From Arthrobotrys musiformis (lineage: Eukaryota > Ascomycota > Orbiliomycetes > Orbiliales > Orbiliaceae), in NCBI GenBank assembly GCA_036971715.1, contig JAVHJL010000002.1:1024501-1088500 (forward strand): DNA of 64,000 nt, in the 5' to 3' direction. Positions within the stretch are counted from its first letter, which is position 1. The number at the start of each line of letters is the position of its first letter. This document shows, piece after piece, positions 47,834 to 60,400 of this stretch. Both the position numbers and the translations under genes were made by a program. Under the pieces are notes generated by a model. That model did no database searches and had not been told where the DNA came from. It saw nothing but the letters and a program-made list of their open reading frames with translations.

Positions 47834-48757
47834 CGGCTAGGGGTGATGCTGTCTGGTCCCTTCGAATTCACAAGGCAGTTAATCAGCTGCTAGCCACTTC
47901 ATCGAACGACTAAAACAACTGTTTGCAATTGGCATAGCTAAAATACGTACCTTGAACTTTGAGATACGATAAGCCGAAAACGCCGGTCCTAAATGGTAAT
48001 CAAAGAGCTAAGATGGTGAAGAAACACTCAAAGGAGGGAGTATGAGGATTGAGGTCAGAATCTAGAAGGTAGATGAAGTGTTGGTAATTTGATCTGTAGA
48101 GCAGCACTGGATGCAAAGATTCGGTTCAGAGCCAACGATACGGGTATGGAAGCAAGGGGATGGAGTCAAATTGGAGAAGGGAAGTCGATCGATGGGTAAT
48201 GACATTGCTGAGGGTGATCAAGTCGGCGTGAGGAAGAGGTAAGATCAAACAACACGATCAAGATGATGTCTGCTAAGTTAAGCTAAGTTAGGATGGGTCT
48301 GGCTCTTTATAGCTGGTTGAACAGGGCTGCGTTCCCATTTCCTATTTGTTGACATAAACATACATGTAGCGACTGTACCTATTATTCGCCCTTTATATTT
48401 TGCCGATGCTTAGCTCTGAATCCACTCAAGGCCATGTAAGCTTTCGAGAGTACCATTTGAAAATCTCGGTTATGGTATAAAAATGCTGAAAACACCAGCT
48501 ACAATGAAGACTGCGTTAATTGGTGGTACTTTTTTAGTCTTCGACTTAGGGCACATTATCTATGACAGGTAGCCAATGGAATTGCATAGTCAAATCATGC
48601 TCCCTGAGTACTACTACAAAGGTGTTATATTACAATTAGTAGTACAGTGTTCATACAAGGGCTAAATGACACATGACATAGCTATTGAGTCTGAGCAAGA
48701 TAGAATCTCCTACACGGTGTTCTCGCAAGTTCCGGGGGCAATATTTGAGCCTAGCGA
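47834..48757. other. intergenic, promoter of array member 2
   Basis: Upstream region of member 2 and 3' region of member 3. A direct repeat of CTAAGTTA occurs near 48275-48293. No gene recognised. Confidence 0.55.
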
Positions 48758-51700
48758 CTAGGTTTTAGCTTCAAGTTCCAAGCGCTTCGCCTCTTCCACT
48801 AGTTCGTCTTGGATTTGGCCGTACTGAGAGACGATGTCCCCCAGTTTCTCTTTTTCGTCGATCTCGAGTTGCCCTGCCGCCTCAGACCTCCTCGTCCACC
48901 CTCGGACGATTTTCTCTAGCTCTCGGTCAAAGCCACGACACCAATCTTTAGTTGCTTGGTCTAGCTCCTTCTTAAGTTTGTATAGGTGATTGGACATTTC
49001 GCGTCCCATCTGTTTGAAGGGGTCGGTCTCGGAAAGGCCTCTCACGATGGTCTTGATCATACGATCATATGAACCTTTGCCTGCCACAATAGTTAGTCTA
49101 GGCTTTTGAGTATCTCCACAAGAGGTTCGCGAATTCTCACCACTTTCTTCCGTCGCTCTAAGGTAGTAAGTCTCGAGGGACGACTTTATGGCTCCTGGCA
49201 ACATTACACCGTATATCACCTTCCTACAGAATTAAGGTTGTTGAACTTTAGGACTGTCCGAATAAATCTTTGGGGGGCTAAAGGGGTTTTCGGAAAACTA
49301 GATACCATTTCCTTTTAGCGCTCTCCATAGCCCCCCGCCTGAAATTATGCGAAAATTGGCGTGAAATACAGTCAAAGTGCTTTTTCGTGTCGTTGGTAAC
49401 GGCCGCATCTGCAGAGGCCAGGCGGTGGACCTTGATGGTTTCTATTATTTTGTCAGCACCTCGATAATTAAGTCGTTGTTAGCGGTTCTATATACCCTCA
49501 AGCTGAAGTTGAAAAAGGCTCAGTCTCCTTAGGCAATCGATTTTGAGACTGTCCAGAGTCTCCTCCATTTTTGGGCACATGGATTTCCATTTCCCCCATA
49601 CCCCAGTTTTTAGCCCATCCAAAAGTCTCTCATTGATTTTCTTTTCCGGCTCGTTATTAATCTTCCAAGATCCATGGCGCCTGCAAATGGCTTTGAATGT
49701 ATCTGCACAAACATTAGTTGAGACCTACCGGTGTCGAATTCTGTGCCCTGCAGTTCTCCCAACATAGGACTTACTCGGACTCCTGTATTTCTATATACCG
49801 TAGAGCTTAATGTCAGACCACTTTTAGGCTCAGGGGTTCGCCATGAACTTCTTACATTTTTAAACGACTGTAAAACGCCTCTAGAATCACCAAGCGCCTC
49901 CCTAGCCAGCTTGCCTAAAATCCAATCAGCGGTTGTATTGTGTCAGTAGCTAAGTTCTATATTTGTAGTACGCACCAACTTCTTCAACCATTTCGTCGAT
50001 ATCTTTGCAAAGAAGCTCAATATATTCATTTTGGCATTGAATAAGGTCCTTTCCATTGTAACCTGTCAGACTACTTTCTAGAATATTCTCAGAATAATAG
50101 AAAATACTTTTTTCATTTTAGTAGCCGCTTCGTGTAATTGGGTCCGGATAGCGGCAAGAGTTTCAGGGCTTAAATTCGTTTCAACGTTCATAAGGAAAAG
50201 CTTCACTTCTCCAAATAAGGTTGAGGTGTCGAACTCGATGAAAACACTGGCTCGACAGGCTCGTCGCTCGACTGGAATCCTCATACAGTACTCTCTCAGT
50301 TTTGGTATCTGTGTCTTATCAACTTCATCATCTTCGGAGTCTGTGTCATCCAGTTCTTCGTAGTTGGTAGCAGCAGCCAAGAAACTTCGTACTTCAATAT
50401 TTTCGCCAAACAGTTTGCGGTAATTCTGGGACAGACGTTTGGGCATCTCCTCATTCAGAGTTTGGCGGCAATACTCTTGCAATCTAGAGGCTCGGAAATC
50501 TTGAGTTTAGCATGGAAAGAACGTACTATCACCAAGCAATACGCCGAGTCTGGATTTTAGCCTCACTCTTTTTTTGCAGCTTCCATTCCTTGTTTGTGGA
50601 GCTTGATTTGGCCGCGGCTGTACATAAATATTGTTAGTATATTTTTCATACTCTTGCATATTGCGAAGGTATCCAACCTAAGAATTTGTTGATCCTCCTT
50701 CGATAGCTTTTCTGACTTCTTCGAAAGTTCTGTAAACCTCTCCAAAAACCCCGGCAGAGTTTTAAAATCCTTTCGAGCATCGCTCGGTTTGTAAGCCTAT
50801 AAAGATTTCGATACATCAACTTATTCCAGCTCCTAGTTGCACCATATAGATCTTTTTACGTTGTTTAGTTGAAGGGGGTTGGGTTTATAGTACTCACATC
50901 ACACTAGGTGCATACAATCGAAAGCTTTGTCTTTCCAGAAAGTTCTATGTTTTTAAGATATTCCGCCTTTGCTAAGTTGGTCGTTGCTTCCCGGTCTTGC
51001 GCTCGAGCTAGGCGGGAAACAATAATAACCTCATCAGCTTTGTCTAGATATCTTTTCATAACAGCTGCTCGCGCAGCGTTACTGTCCTGTATCCCAGGCA
51101 AATCGACAAGGATCGCGCCGGTCCGGAGTACAGGTGCGTCTAGGTGAATTCTAACATTATTTTACTATAGTTAGAACATGCGGAATAGGACAGAAGGGCT
51201 CCGGGGTATCTCACCTAACAACTTTGACCAATGGCCAGAGCTGAGGACCGTCTCCGTCGCTAGTGCTCGTGGTTGATACTACTTCAGAAACGATGTCTGT
51301 GAATTCGTCTCTATTATCACTTTCGATGACCATCCTCCCGTCTTTAAGTGGTTTCAGCTCGTAAAGGGCCTCAACCCTCTCCGAGATCCCCGGAAGATCG
51401 TATTCTTGGAACCCGGGGAACAAAGCCTTGAGTTTATCCATTGCAGTATCGTAAGAGCTTGTTGAGTGTCTGCTGCTCGCATGTTCAGATCGAGTTTCTG
51501 AGTCGTCTATAGTAGTGTCTCCATCGACAACATTATCGTAGTCAACGGTTCCGCCCCGGTCCTGGATCTCTTGACGGATGATATGCAGTTCCTCGTCGAA
51601 ATCCCTGTGTGAAATGTATTCTACTACTGCGTAAAAACGAGATTGCATGCCTGGAGTACGGCTACTGAATTCAGTTGCCACACAGGTGCAGGCACTTGAT

Positions 51701-52096
51701 CCCGACTATTTGCCTCCATATCAGCACTGCTAAACTATTATAAATTTAGTCCCTAAAACTTACAGTTGGAGCGATCTCGCCTTGGCCCAGAAGGGCATTT
51801 AGTAGCGTGGACTTTCCCTCTCCAGTCTCACCAACGAAAGCAATAATCGCCTTTGAGTCTGGTTCGATGTTCTCATACGGATACGTCGAAATAGTATTGA
51901 GCAGCCGCTCTCCGTCTTCATTGAGAATGTTTAACCGCTCCATCTTCTTCAGTTGCTCTACGCAAAGTTGGAGGAAACTTTTGCCCTGCTTGGTCAAATT
52001 CTGTAGACATTGGTCAATTTCATTAGGGGCCCTTCGAAGGGTACAGCCCCCTTCGGAAGACCCTGAGTCCATTGAACGAGTTTCGATTTCAGACAT
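48758..52096 (-). CDS. SLIP-GC-like GTPase (array member 3), in-frame TAG in the G4 region
   Basis: Start MSEIETRSMDSGSSEGG at 52096, TAG stop at 48758. First exons: 51764-52096, 51215-51705, 50898-51150. P-loop AFVGETGEGKSTLLNALLG (core 51809-51832), intron after EIAPT, then SGSSACTCVATEFSSRT, LFPGFQEYDLPG, LWPLVKVVRIHLDAP and G3 LVDLPGIQDSNAARAAV. The G4 exon ends LSIVCT-stop-CD: codon 357 is TAG where member 4 has TGG (VCTWCD). After it the gene is otherwise whole: AYKPSDARKDFKTLPGF, LQEYCRQTLNEEMPKRL, KTQIPKLREYCMRIPVE, TFKAICRRHGSWKINNE, GKWKSMCPKMEETLDSL, and a tail ending AKRLELEAKT. One intron uses an AAG acceptor before DLIQCQNEY. Taken literally the product is 356 aa with a GTPase domain cut at G4. 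Confidence 0.82.
50904..50906 (-). other. in-frame TAG at a Trp position in array member 3
   Basis: Read on - strand: GTA TGC ACC TAG TGT GAT, then the GTGAGT donor. Member 4 has ACG TGG TGC GAT at the same place with the same intron position. A possible in-frame GTATGC donor lies 18 nt upstream (first base 50915) and would splice out the stop together with the G4 residues. Confidence 0.9.
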
Positions 52097-52732
52097 TAGC
52101 ACCTAAATGCGAGCCCTTGTTTGTTAGCACCCAAAAAATCGTTTAGTTCGCGAGAACTCATCCCGTCAATTTCTGGCGCGGAGTGAAGAGTCAACTAGAA
52201 TAGGAATCAACGCACCTTTGAGTATTCTGATCTGGTATAACAAGGTTTCGAAAGTGATCTCGAGAAGATATGATGAGATGATCAAAGAAGAGAGTAATAA
52301 CGGATGAAGAGTCTGGGAAAGAAGCTCGTTTGGTGACTATGGAGATATAGCTCTCGATCGATTTTGGTTGGTGATATTGCAGCTGGCTTGAAATTATGGA
52401 GATATGCACAACATTGAGGAGGGTCGTGTTGGCTCGTAGTTGAGGTGTCTAGTTGGCGACGAGACAAGTGCTGACTTTATGTATCGTGTGTTTGATGGAT
52501 TGATATAAATACCTAGGTATTCGAAGGTCCTCGTTCGAGGAGCGCTACTCGAACCCTCAAACGAGGATCTTTAGTGTAGTCTCAAGATTACATTTAGACA
52601 GTTAACCGTTCCACTAGCCTCTCAGCGACGCCCTTAGTTTAAATTCCAAACACTGCTATTCCCTCTAAGTTACCTAGGTCCACAGATTATGTATAAACTA
52701 GATTAATTACCTATGGGTCTAGCTAAACCAGT
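52097..52732. other. intergenic, promoter of array member 3
   Basis: Upstream region of member 3 and 3' end of member 4. It contains a tRNA-like but unfoldable stretch at about 52540-52633 on - strand, which I do not call as a gene. Confidence 0.5.
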
Positions 52733-55700
52733 TTACGCTTCTAGATCCGTCTCCCCCCCAGCCTCTGCTTCCAGTTTTCTTATGTCAGTTAACAGCACAT
52801 TGCTCCACGGCCGAAACTCAACAACTATCGCTTCCAACTCCTCCCGTTTCTTTAGTTCCAGCCTGCCGTTATACCTGGACTTTTTAGTCCAGTTCTTGAC
52901 AGTGGCCTGCAGTTCGCTCTCAAGGTCGACATACCACTCTTTGGTTGATTCATCTATCCAAACCTTCAAGTCTCGTAAAAGATCACACATCTTCTTCTCT
53001 ATCTTTTCAAAAGGATTAGTGTCCTCAAGGCCTTGCAAAATAATTTTCACTATAGACCTAGAAGCGCCCTGGCCTGTCTCCAAAGTTAGCTATATGGTAT
53101 TCAAATATGCTCTTTAGGTCACCCACCCCTTTTTTCTAAGGCTTCAGCATAGTAACCCTTCATTGAGGCCTTTATCACGTCAGCGTCCATGGCACTATAC
53201 ATTGCTCTCCTAGAAAATGGATAAAAGCCAATATTAGTTTGAAAACTGAATGAGTATATAAATCAAGAACCTTTGATGCTGGAAGGCTAGGCCGTACCCT
53301 TTCTTCTTTGTTTGCTTGATAATCAGATCTCTCAGTTCGGTCGAAGCTTCCCGAGATAAATCATCCAGAGAGGACAAAAAGTTATCTGTCCTTATTTTGA
53401 CCTCGGTCGGCGGATCTGGACAGCGCAGCCTAATAGCTTCTATTATATGTAAGTAATTTTTATAGAGCCAGATATAAAAGATTTTGCGGGCTCCAATACC
53501 TCTCCATCGTGATTGAAAATTCCAGAGCCTTTTTACACAGTCCATTTTGAAGCTATCCAAACTTTCCTCAATATTCGAACCAACATCCCTCCATTGTTTC
53601 TAGATCGCAGTATAAGGACGTTCGAGGAGGTTGTGATTGAGGTCCTTCTCAGGCGCGCCGTCAACTTTCCATGTTCCGTTCCGACGACAGAGGGCTCGCA
53701 ATGTGGCTATAGGGAAGTTTAGTGAAATCCTTCTTGCTTTGAAAACGATCCCGCGAACTCCTATGCACCCGATTTCGGGACTTACAAACACTTGGATTCT
53801 TCTATCATAGCCCATAAAGTTAGTCTCTAGGTCTATTGAAATATTTCCGGGTGCTAACTCTCTTACATCTCGAAACTGTTGTATAACTTTCCCAGCATTG
53901 TTCCGAGCTTCCTTTGAATGCTTTTCTAGCAGAGAGTGAGCGACCATGCTCATATATTAGTGGCGATGTAATGGCATTGGGAAGTAGAACGCATTAGTGT
54001 TGTGAAATACGTACCGACTTCCGCAATTAGATTATCGATGAAACTTTTAATGTCCCCGATATACTTTGCTTGTAAATGGCCCAAGTCCTGCGGGGTTCAA
54101 ATGGTTAGACAGCCACCGCCTATCCGAGCGTTATGACGCAACGATTGGTAAATACCTTTCGTATGGTTTCCGTTTCCTCTTGAAGCTCGACTCGGATGCT
54201 ATCTAGGACTTCAGGACTTAAAGGGATTCCGGAGTTCATGAGAAATAGACTTGCTTCTCGGAATACCTTTAAAACCTTGGACTCAATAAATCGCCGGGCT
54301 CCGTATGCCCTTTTCCGGACCGGGAGCCACATGCAATATTCCCTCAATTGCGGGATCCGAGTCATGTCGGCTTCGTCGTCATCGAAGTTGGTATCACGGA
54401 GTTCTTGGTACCTTCGTGCGGACACCAAGAACGTCTTGACTTGGATGTTTCCTCCAAATAAGCTGCGGTATTTACTTGAGAGGCGTTTGGGTATTACTTG
54501 TTCTAGAATCTGCTGGCAATACCTATCTAAGCTGAGCGGTGTTAGATGTTTAGAATATATATATTAAATTTAATTCCTCAAGCGGGGGGTACCGGCGCGC
54601 CCAGGGTCTGGTTCGAGACCGGGGGAGTTGTGGAACTATAGAGATTCTGACTTACTTTCTCTGAGCTATCTCTTTCTCTGTTCTGTAGTGGACTATCTCT
54701 GCTCGGCTATCGTAAATTCTCGTTAGTATAGCTTTCTTGAGGTATTTTTGTAAGCAAAATTCCATTGTTTTACCTTGAAGCCCTTCGCTCTTGTGTAGAG
54801 AGTTCTTTGGTCTTATTCGAGAGGTTTTGGTACTTCTCCGAAAACCCTGGGATACCCCTAAAGTCCCTCCTGGCATCGCTTGACGTGTAGACCTATATGT
54901 TGGAATTCGGGCACAATATTTGGCCCGTCTGCTGTCAGCTCTCCCTCTATATATCATTGAATTCCGTTACGGCGAGTGGCATTCGTCGATAGACTATAGA
55001 ACTCACATCGCACCACGTGCAGACCACCGTGATTGTAGACTTCCCAGCAAACTCCAACTGCTTGATGTACTCTGCTCGAGCTAATCTAGCTGTTGGCTCG
55101 CGATCTTGAGCACGGGATAGTTGAGAGATAATGATTACTTGGTCCGCAATCCCTAAATATTGATTCACTACTGCCGTTCTTGCAGCGTTGCTATCCTGGA
55201 TTCCCGGTAAATCAACCAGTATGGCACCAGTTTGGAGAACGGGCGCATCAAGATAGATTCTAATGTCGTTAAAACAGGGTTAGATGATCGATCAGAATAC
55301 ACTAGATAATTGGAAGAAGGTGATCTCGCCGGGAAAGGGGAATACCAATATTTATATGACCGGGGGCAACTTACTTTACCACTTTAATGAGTGGCCATAG
55401 CCCTTGTACTAGTTCGTCCTCTTCGGTTTTATTACCCGATGATACGAGCTCGCGAATCTGGTCACAAAATTCAACTTCGTCATTTGTTTCAATGACTTGG
55501 ACGCCGCCTTGAAGCACTTGAGTAGTGTCGTAAAGTTCCCTTACCTGCTGCCCGACTCCTGGAAGGTCATCTTCCTCGAAGCCAGGGAACAGTGCCCTCA
55601 GCTTATCTTGAGCGGCATCAAAGGACTTCATCGAAAGCCCGGTAGCTTCGTACGGCGGTCCACTGAAACCGATCAACGTGTCTTCATTTTCGATTTCATC

Positions 55701-56243
55701 TTCATTCAGAGTTCCACCTCGGTCCCTAATTTCTTGATGAAGAATCTGCAACTCTTCTTCAAACTCCTCATACGACACGTACTCTACGATGGCATGGAAG
55801 CGTGAATTCATCTCTGAAGTGCGGCTGCTAAACTCAACCGCCGCGCTTGTACACGCACTCGAGCCTGACTAGTTGTCCCTTTCGTCAGCACCCACCATGT
55901 GTGCAGAGATTTATTTAGAATATTGAAGACTTACAGTCGGGGCAATTTCATCATAATCAAGTAGAGCGTTGAGCAAAGTTGACTTCCCATTGCCAGTCTC
56001 ACCGACAAAGGCAATCATTGCTCTTCGCAATGAATCTTGAGGGTCCTCCAATCGGTTTGGAATGATCTGTAGTAGTTCGACGCCTTCTTCAGAGAGGATA
56101 TTTAGCTCCTTCATCTTTTGTAACTGTTGAGCACATGCTTGTAGGAAGTTATGGCCCTTGGTGGCTAAATGCTCCACGACCACGCTTAGTTCCCCCGGGG
56201 TCATTTGAAGCGTATCTGCCTCTTGAGGCAGTTCGGTAGCCAT
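52733..56243 (-). CDS. SLIP-GC-like GTPase (array member 4), interrupted by an in-frame TAG
   Basis: Start MATELPQEADTLQMTPGEL at 56243, TAA at 52733. The first exon (55935-56243) has P-loop IAFVGETGNGKSTLLNALL (core 55980-56003) and ends DEIAPT. Then SGSSACTSAAVEFSSRT, LFPGFEEDDLPGVG, LWPLIKVVKIYLDAP, G3 LVDLPGIQDSNAARTAV, G4 position TVVCTWCD, SSDARRDFRGIPGF, LDRYCQQILEQVIPKRL, TRIPQLREYCMWLPVRK, ATLRALCRRNGTWKVDG. At 53600-53602 the frame hits TAG in ERPYTAI-stop-KQWRDVGS; paralogs have Trp here (GVW-GKW, KLW-KHC, KIW-GPS). Beyond it the frame is clean (NIEESLDSFKMDCVKRL, tail ADIRKLEAE-like, ending GGETDLEA). The truncated form would lose the C-terminal third. One 124-nt intron (54532-54655) is unusually GC-rich. 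Confidence 0.82.
53600..53602 (-). other. in-frame TAG at a conserved Trp in array member 4
   Basis: Read on - strand: ACT GCG ATC TAG AAA CAA TGG AGG. Members 2, 3 and 5 all have TGG at the TAG position, so a single G-to-A change (CCA to CTA on the other strand) explains it. Confidence 0.9.
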
Positions 56244-57448
56244 AGTTTTAAAGAACGACAGCCAAATATTAGCATTGACTCTTTTGAGCCCCTAAATACT
56301 GGTATATTAGCATCAGGGAACTGAATGGGGGCACCAGCTAGCTGCAAGTGTATCCCTAACCTGGGATTGGCGGACGAGGTTTTAACGACAAGCACTTGGA
56401 CGCTTATCCACTTACCTTCTGTGATTTTAGGGTAGGTGAAGCTGCTCTATAAGCTTGGTGATGTCGCCGGATGATGTAGCAGTCTTGCTCGGAGGGGTGG
56501 CTGAAAGAGTAAGAGGACTTGGGTTTCTCAACAACACCAACACGGGCCCTCTATTATCGAGACTGGTCTCGCAATAATCAGGTGGAGGCCGAATCATGCA
56601 GGCACTGGTAATTCTGAAGGGGTTTTGGAGGAGCTGCTTAAAGAATAAAGGAAAGGGTCGCTCTGACAAGTCCCAACCGATATCATGGGAGGCTGGTGGT
56701 GGGTAGGGAAGGCTTGACAAAAAAGTGACCCTATATAGGCTTTAGGGTATTGTTGAACGCCGTATAAGGCACCGAATAGAACCTATTTTGCTCACGCCTC
56801 AGCTCTTATACGTACTGGGAACTTTCATGCCAGCCTGTGGGCGTAGCACCTAGTATATAAACGGCATCATGAGTTACACATACGTGACCATGTCCACGAT
56901 TAAAATACTGACTAGCAGTTGATTGCATCAGGGCCGAGATCGGGTAGAAATTGATAAGATGCTTGCTGAGTGATACTTCCTTTTGTTCCCAGTGCCCAAA
57001 AAGTACTCCCAGGAGGGTTTTTTCCATGTTGAATCCGACCTAAAGAAAAACTCTCCAAGGATGGTTATTTTGCTGTGTAAATTTGTCTCGCATTCGCTGC
57101 AAGAAAATCCTCCCAGAAGGGTCTTTTCTGATGGGGCTTTCCAAATTTCCTTCTTGTCTCTTAAAATATCCTAAGCCGAGCCAAAGGTATCGAGCTTATC
57201 CAAATGCAATCTACTATCTAAATTTAATACTGATCTAGTAAAGCAATTTGAAGACATATAAAGTGATGTAGACACCAAGTACAGTAGTCTCGATCACTAA
57301 GATCGATGACATGCTGCTCTATATTTAACATTCCACAATTAATATTCCTCCTTGCTACCGTGACCAGATCGCTTTTGATATTCCAAACCTCAACGGGTCT
57401 CAGGAACATTTCTACTTAAAATCTAATCCTAGTCCGGTTTGCAAACAC
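56244..57448. other. intergenic, promoter of array member 4, 1.2 kb
   Basis: No gene recognised. A ~97-codon open frame at 56427-56720 lacks an ATG start and a domain. Confidence 0.5.
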
Positions 57449-60400
57449 CTAGATTTTGACCTCTTTCTCAAGCTCGTTAGCTTCAGTGAATATATTCTTC
57501 ATCGTAGGTTCGAACCCCAACAAGATAGCTTTGAGCTTTGCCTTCTCCTCAAGTTCAGCCTGTTCGACTCGATCAGACAGCGAGATCCAATTTTTGATAT
57601 TGGTCTCCAGTTCTTCTCCGATATCTTGGCACCACTTTTTATTCTCTTTACGGAGAGCCTCTTCGAGTTCCCGCAGACCTAGGGATATAGCTTCCTTGAT
57701 GTCATCGAACACTGTCGTTTTTTGAATGCCATCCGACACTATTCCAATCATTCTGTCATATGATCCTGGGCCTGGTTTACAAGAGGCTCGTCAGAAACGC
57801 GGCTAACACGAACAGTACTTGGAATGAGCATATTGTCCTCACCCATTTCTTTCAACGCCTTCTCATAAGATCTCCGCATTGCCTCCTTCATTCGGCGTGT
57901 CGAGGTGAATTCCCGATTGATTTTTCTATAGTTATTTTGATCGTTAGATACCAAGTTAAAAGGATATGTGGAGACTGATATTTTAACACCTTTGCTTATC
58001 GTTGAGCCTCTGCACCTGATCCATGAATAACTTCCGAGTGCCAACAGACATGGCCTTCAATGAATTAAATATAGTTTTCATACTCTCTTCAAGCTCTTTG
58101 GGTGGGGTCGGACAATGTTGGTAGATAATACCTTGCCGATGTTAGCCTTCCACCAGTCAAGAAGAATAAGTATATAAATGAGCATACTCTCCCAGCGGTT
58201 TTCGAATACGGTCAACTGCTTGTCAAACTTCGAAGTATATTCCGCCAAGCTCTCTTGGACCTTTAGCATGGAGGGGCCCCAAATCTTCGCGAGCCCCTTG
58301 TCCAGAACCTCTAGAAATCCTTCGTTCAGGTTTTTCCTCGAATGCGCTGTCCAATCTCCAGATCTATTGCATATGGCTCGATAGGTATCTTGGCTTCGGG
58401 TTAGATATACGATTGACGTTTATTTAACGGAGGTATATATCCTCATATGACCAGATATGTTTGCACATGGGAAATATCTTACTATGTTTAAAACTCTGTG
58501 AAACTTGATGCATTAGACTGAATACTTCCACCAGCAAGTTGCATAGTTTCTTACCCGTCTGAACCTATTTTGAACAGTACTACAGCGCTGTGTGCTATCC
58601 TTCGCAAGTCCCTCTATTCTCGAGTTAGTACAGGAGTGCCCTATAGTCTAGGCCATCTTCCGGGGGACGGTGGGGAAGGTTATACCTGTATTTTCAATAA
58701 TATCACTAACTATCTTGCCGATATCTTTAGAACAGGTCTCCTCTAAACCGGAAAGGTCCTGTTTGGGAACGATTAGAAATGTCATAAAAGGTCGATAAAA
58801 ACATTTGCACACCTTTTGCATACTTGTCGCAGCTTTCTCAAGATCAGCGCAAATATTTTCTCTGATATTCTGGCTCAAGGAGCCACCGATATCCTCTACT
58901 AGAAATCGTGCTGCCCCAAAGGCTCTCCAAACACTTGAGATGAAGAACTTTGTTCGATACACCTTTTGTTCAATGGGGATTTTCATACAGTAATCCCGAA
59001 GTTGTGGTATCTGGGTCTGCTTGATAGAAGCAGACTCTTCGGGGTCTAATTCGTCACCGTACTTTTCGATTTGGTCTTGGTAGTCCTTGGAAGCAACTAG
59101 GAAGCTTCTGACCGTAGTATTGCCTCCGAGGATTCGGCCGTATACCTTTGCTAACAGGATAGGTACTTGTTCATCTCGGGTTTTGAGGCACAGACTCCGG
59201 AGCCTACCCAAAGCCAAACAATTAAATTAGTAGATCTCGGAATTTTCTTCAATTTTATGAAAGGGGGTACGGACTCTTGATTCATTTTCTCTGCTTCTTT
59301 CTTTAGTCTCTTCTGTTCGTCAGAACTACAGCATGGCGATAGCGTCAGAATATATTACACTACGAAAGTAAGAAATCGACAGTAGGGACGACGCGACTAA
59401 CTTAAATTTTTTGAGGTCCCGCCTTTGTGGTATGGCTTTAAGCCGTTTGCTTAAATCGTCGTAGCTTACGCAAAAGCTCTTGACATTTTTGAACTCCTGC
59501 CTCGCATCGCTTGGCCGAAAAATCTATTTATTATATTCGCATCAGTTTCAATCTTTTGAATTTACCCTCTAATCCTTCTGATCTGCTGAAGTCTTAACAC
59601 CGGGATCAAAGTTACTCACATCACAAAAAGAACACACGATAGTAATTCGCTTTCTTCCGTCGAACTGTAACTGTTTCGTGTACCCCATCTCCGCTAATCC
59701 CGCCGTCGTTTCATCCGTTAGAGCCCGGGTTAGGCGGGAAACAATAATAATCTCGTTTGCTTTGGCGAGGTAAGATTGAGCAACAGCCGCTCGGGCAGCG
59801 TTATCATCCTTCAATCCGGGAAGATCGACGAGGATTGCATCACCGTTCAGAACTTCTGCGTCAAGGTGGATCCTAAGGGTTTCTACTTTAGTACCATAGT
59901 GCACACCTCAAGCTAATATGAAACCAGCTGTTTTATGGAATGAAAACAAGCTCCCATTTTGTTACCCACAACCCACCTCATGATTTTAATAAGTGGCCAA
60001 AGTTGTGGCTCCGTGTCATCATCATCACCCCGATTTGCGATCATCTCATGAACTTGTTCGATGAACTCGCCCTCATCATCACTTTCAATAATCTGGCGCC
60101 CCGCAGATAGTTCCTTGGTCTTGTCGTAAAGATCCCCTACCATTTCCTTGGCCCTCGGAAGATCGCAGTCCTGAAATCCAGGGAACAGAGCCTTCATTTT
60201 GTCCCTCGCAACAGCAGCAGCAGCTTGCGAAGAGGAATCCGAAAGGCGGCGACGTTTGAAAGCTGGTAGGGTTATGTTCCTTTTGATATCATTGTTTTCC
60301 TCGTCTTCGCTTGCGGATAACATGCAATATCCATCCTGAGTATCAAATTGATGTGTTCCATCTTCCCCTGTGATATCGTAACGGAGAATGTCGACTTCTT

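Noticed and set aside
52540..52633. tRNA-like sequence on - strand with a GGTTCGAG stretch and a TAGTGGAACGGTTAACTG D-arm-like part
   Set aside because: The acceptor ends and anticodon stem do not pair properly, so at best it is a decayed tRNA-derived piece.
39769..56243. TAG recoding or programmed read-through as the reason for the three in-frame ambers
   Set aside because: TAG ends several intact genes in the window, including LSM5, FCF1 and array members 2 and 5, and no read-through context is shared by the three sites.
56427..56720. 97-codon open frame upstream of array member 4
   Set aside because: It begins with TTG, not ATG, and has no recognisable domain or homology to the array proteins.
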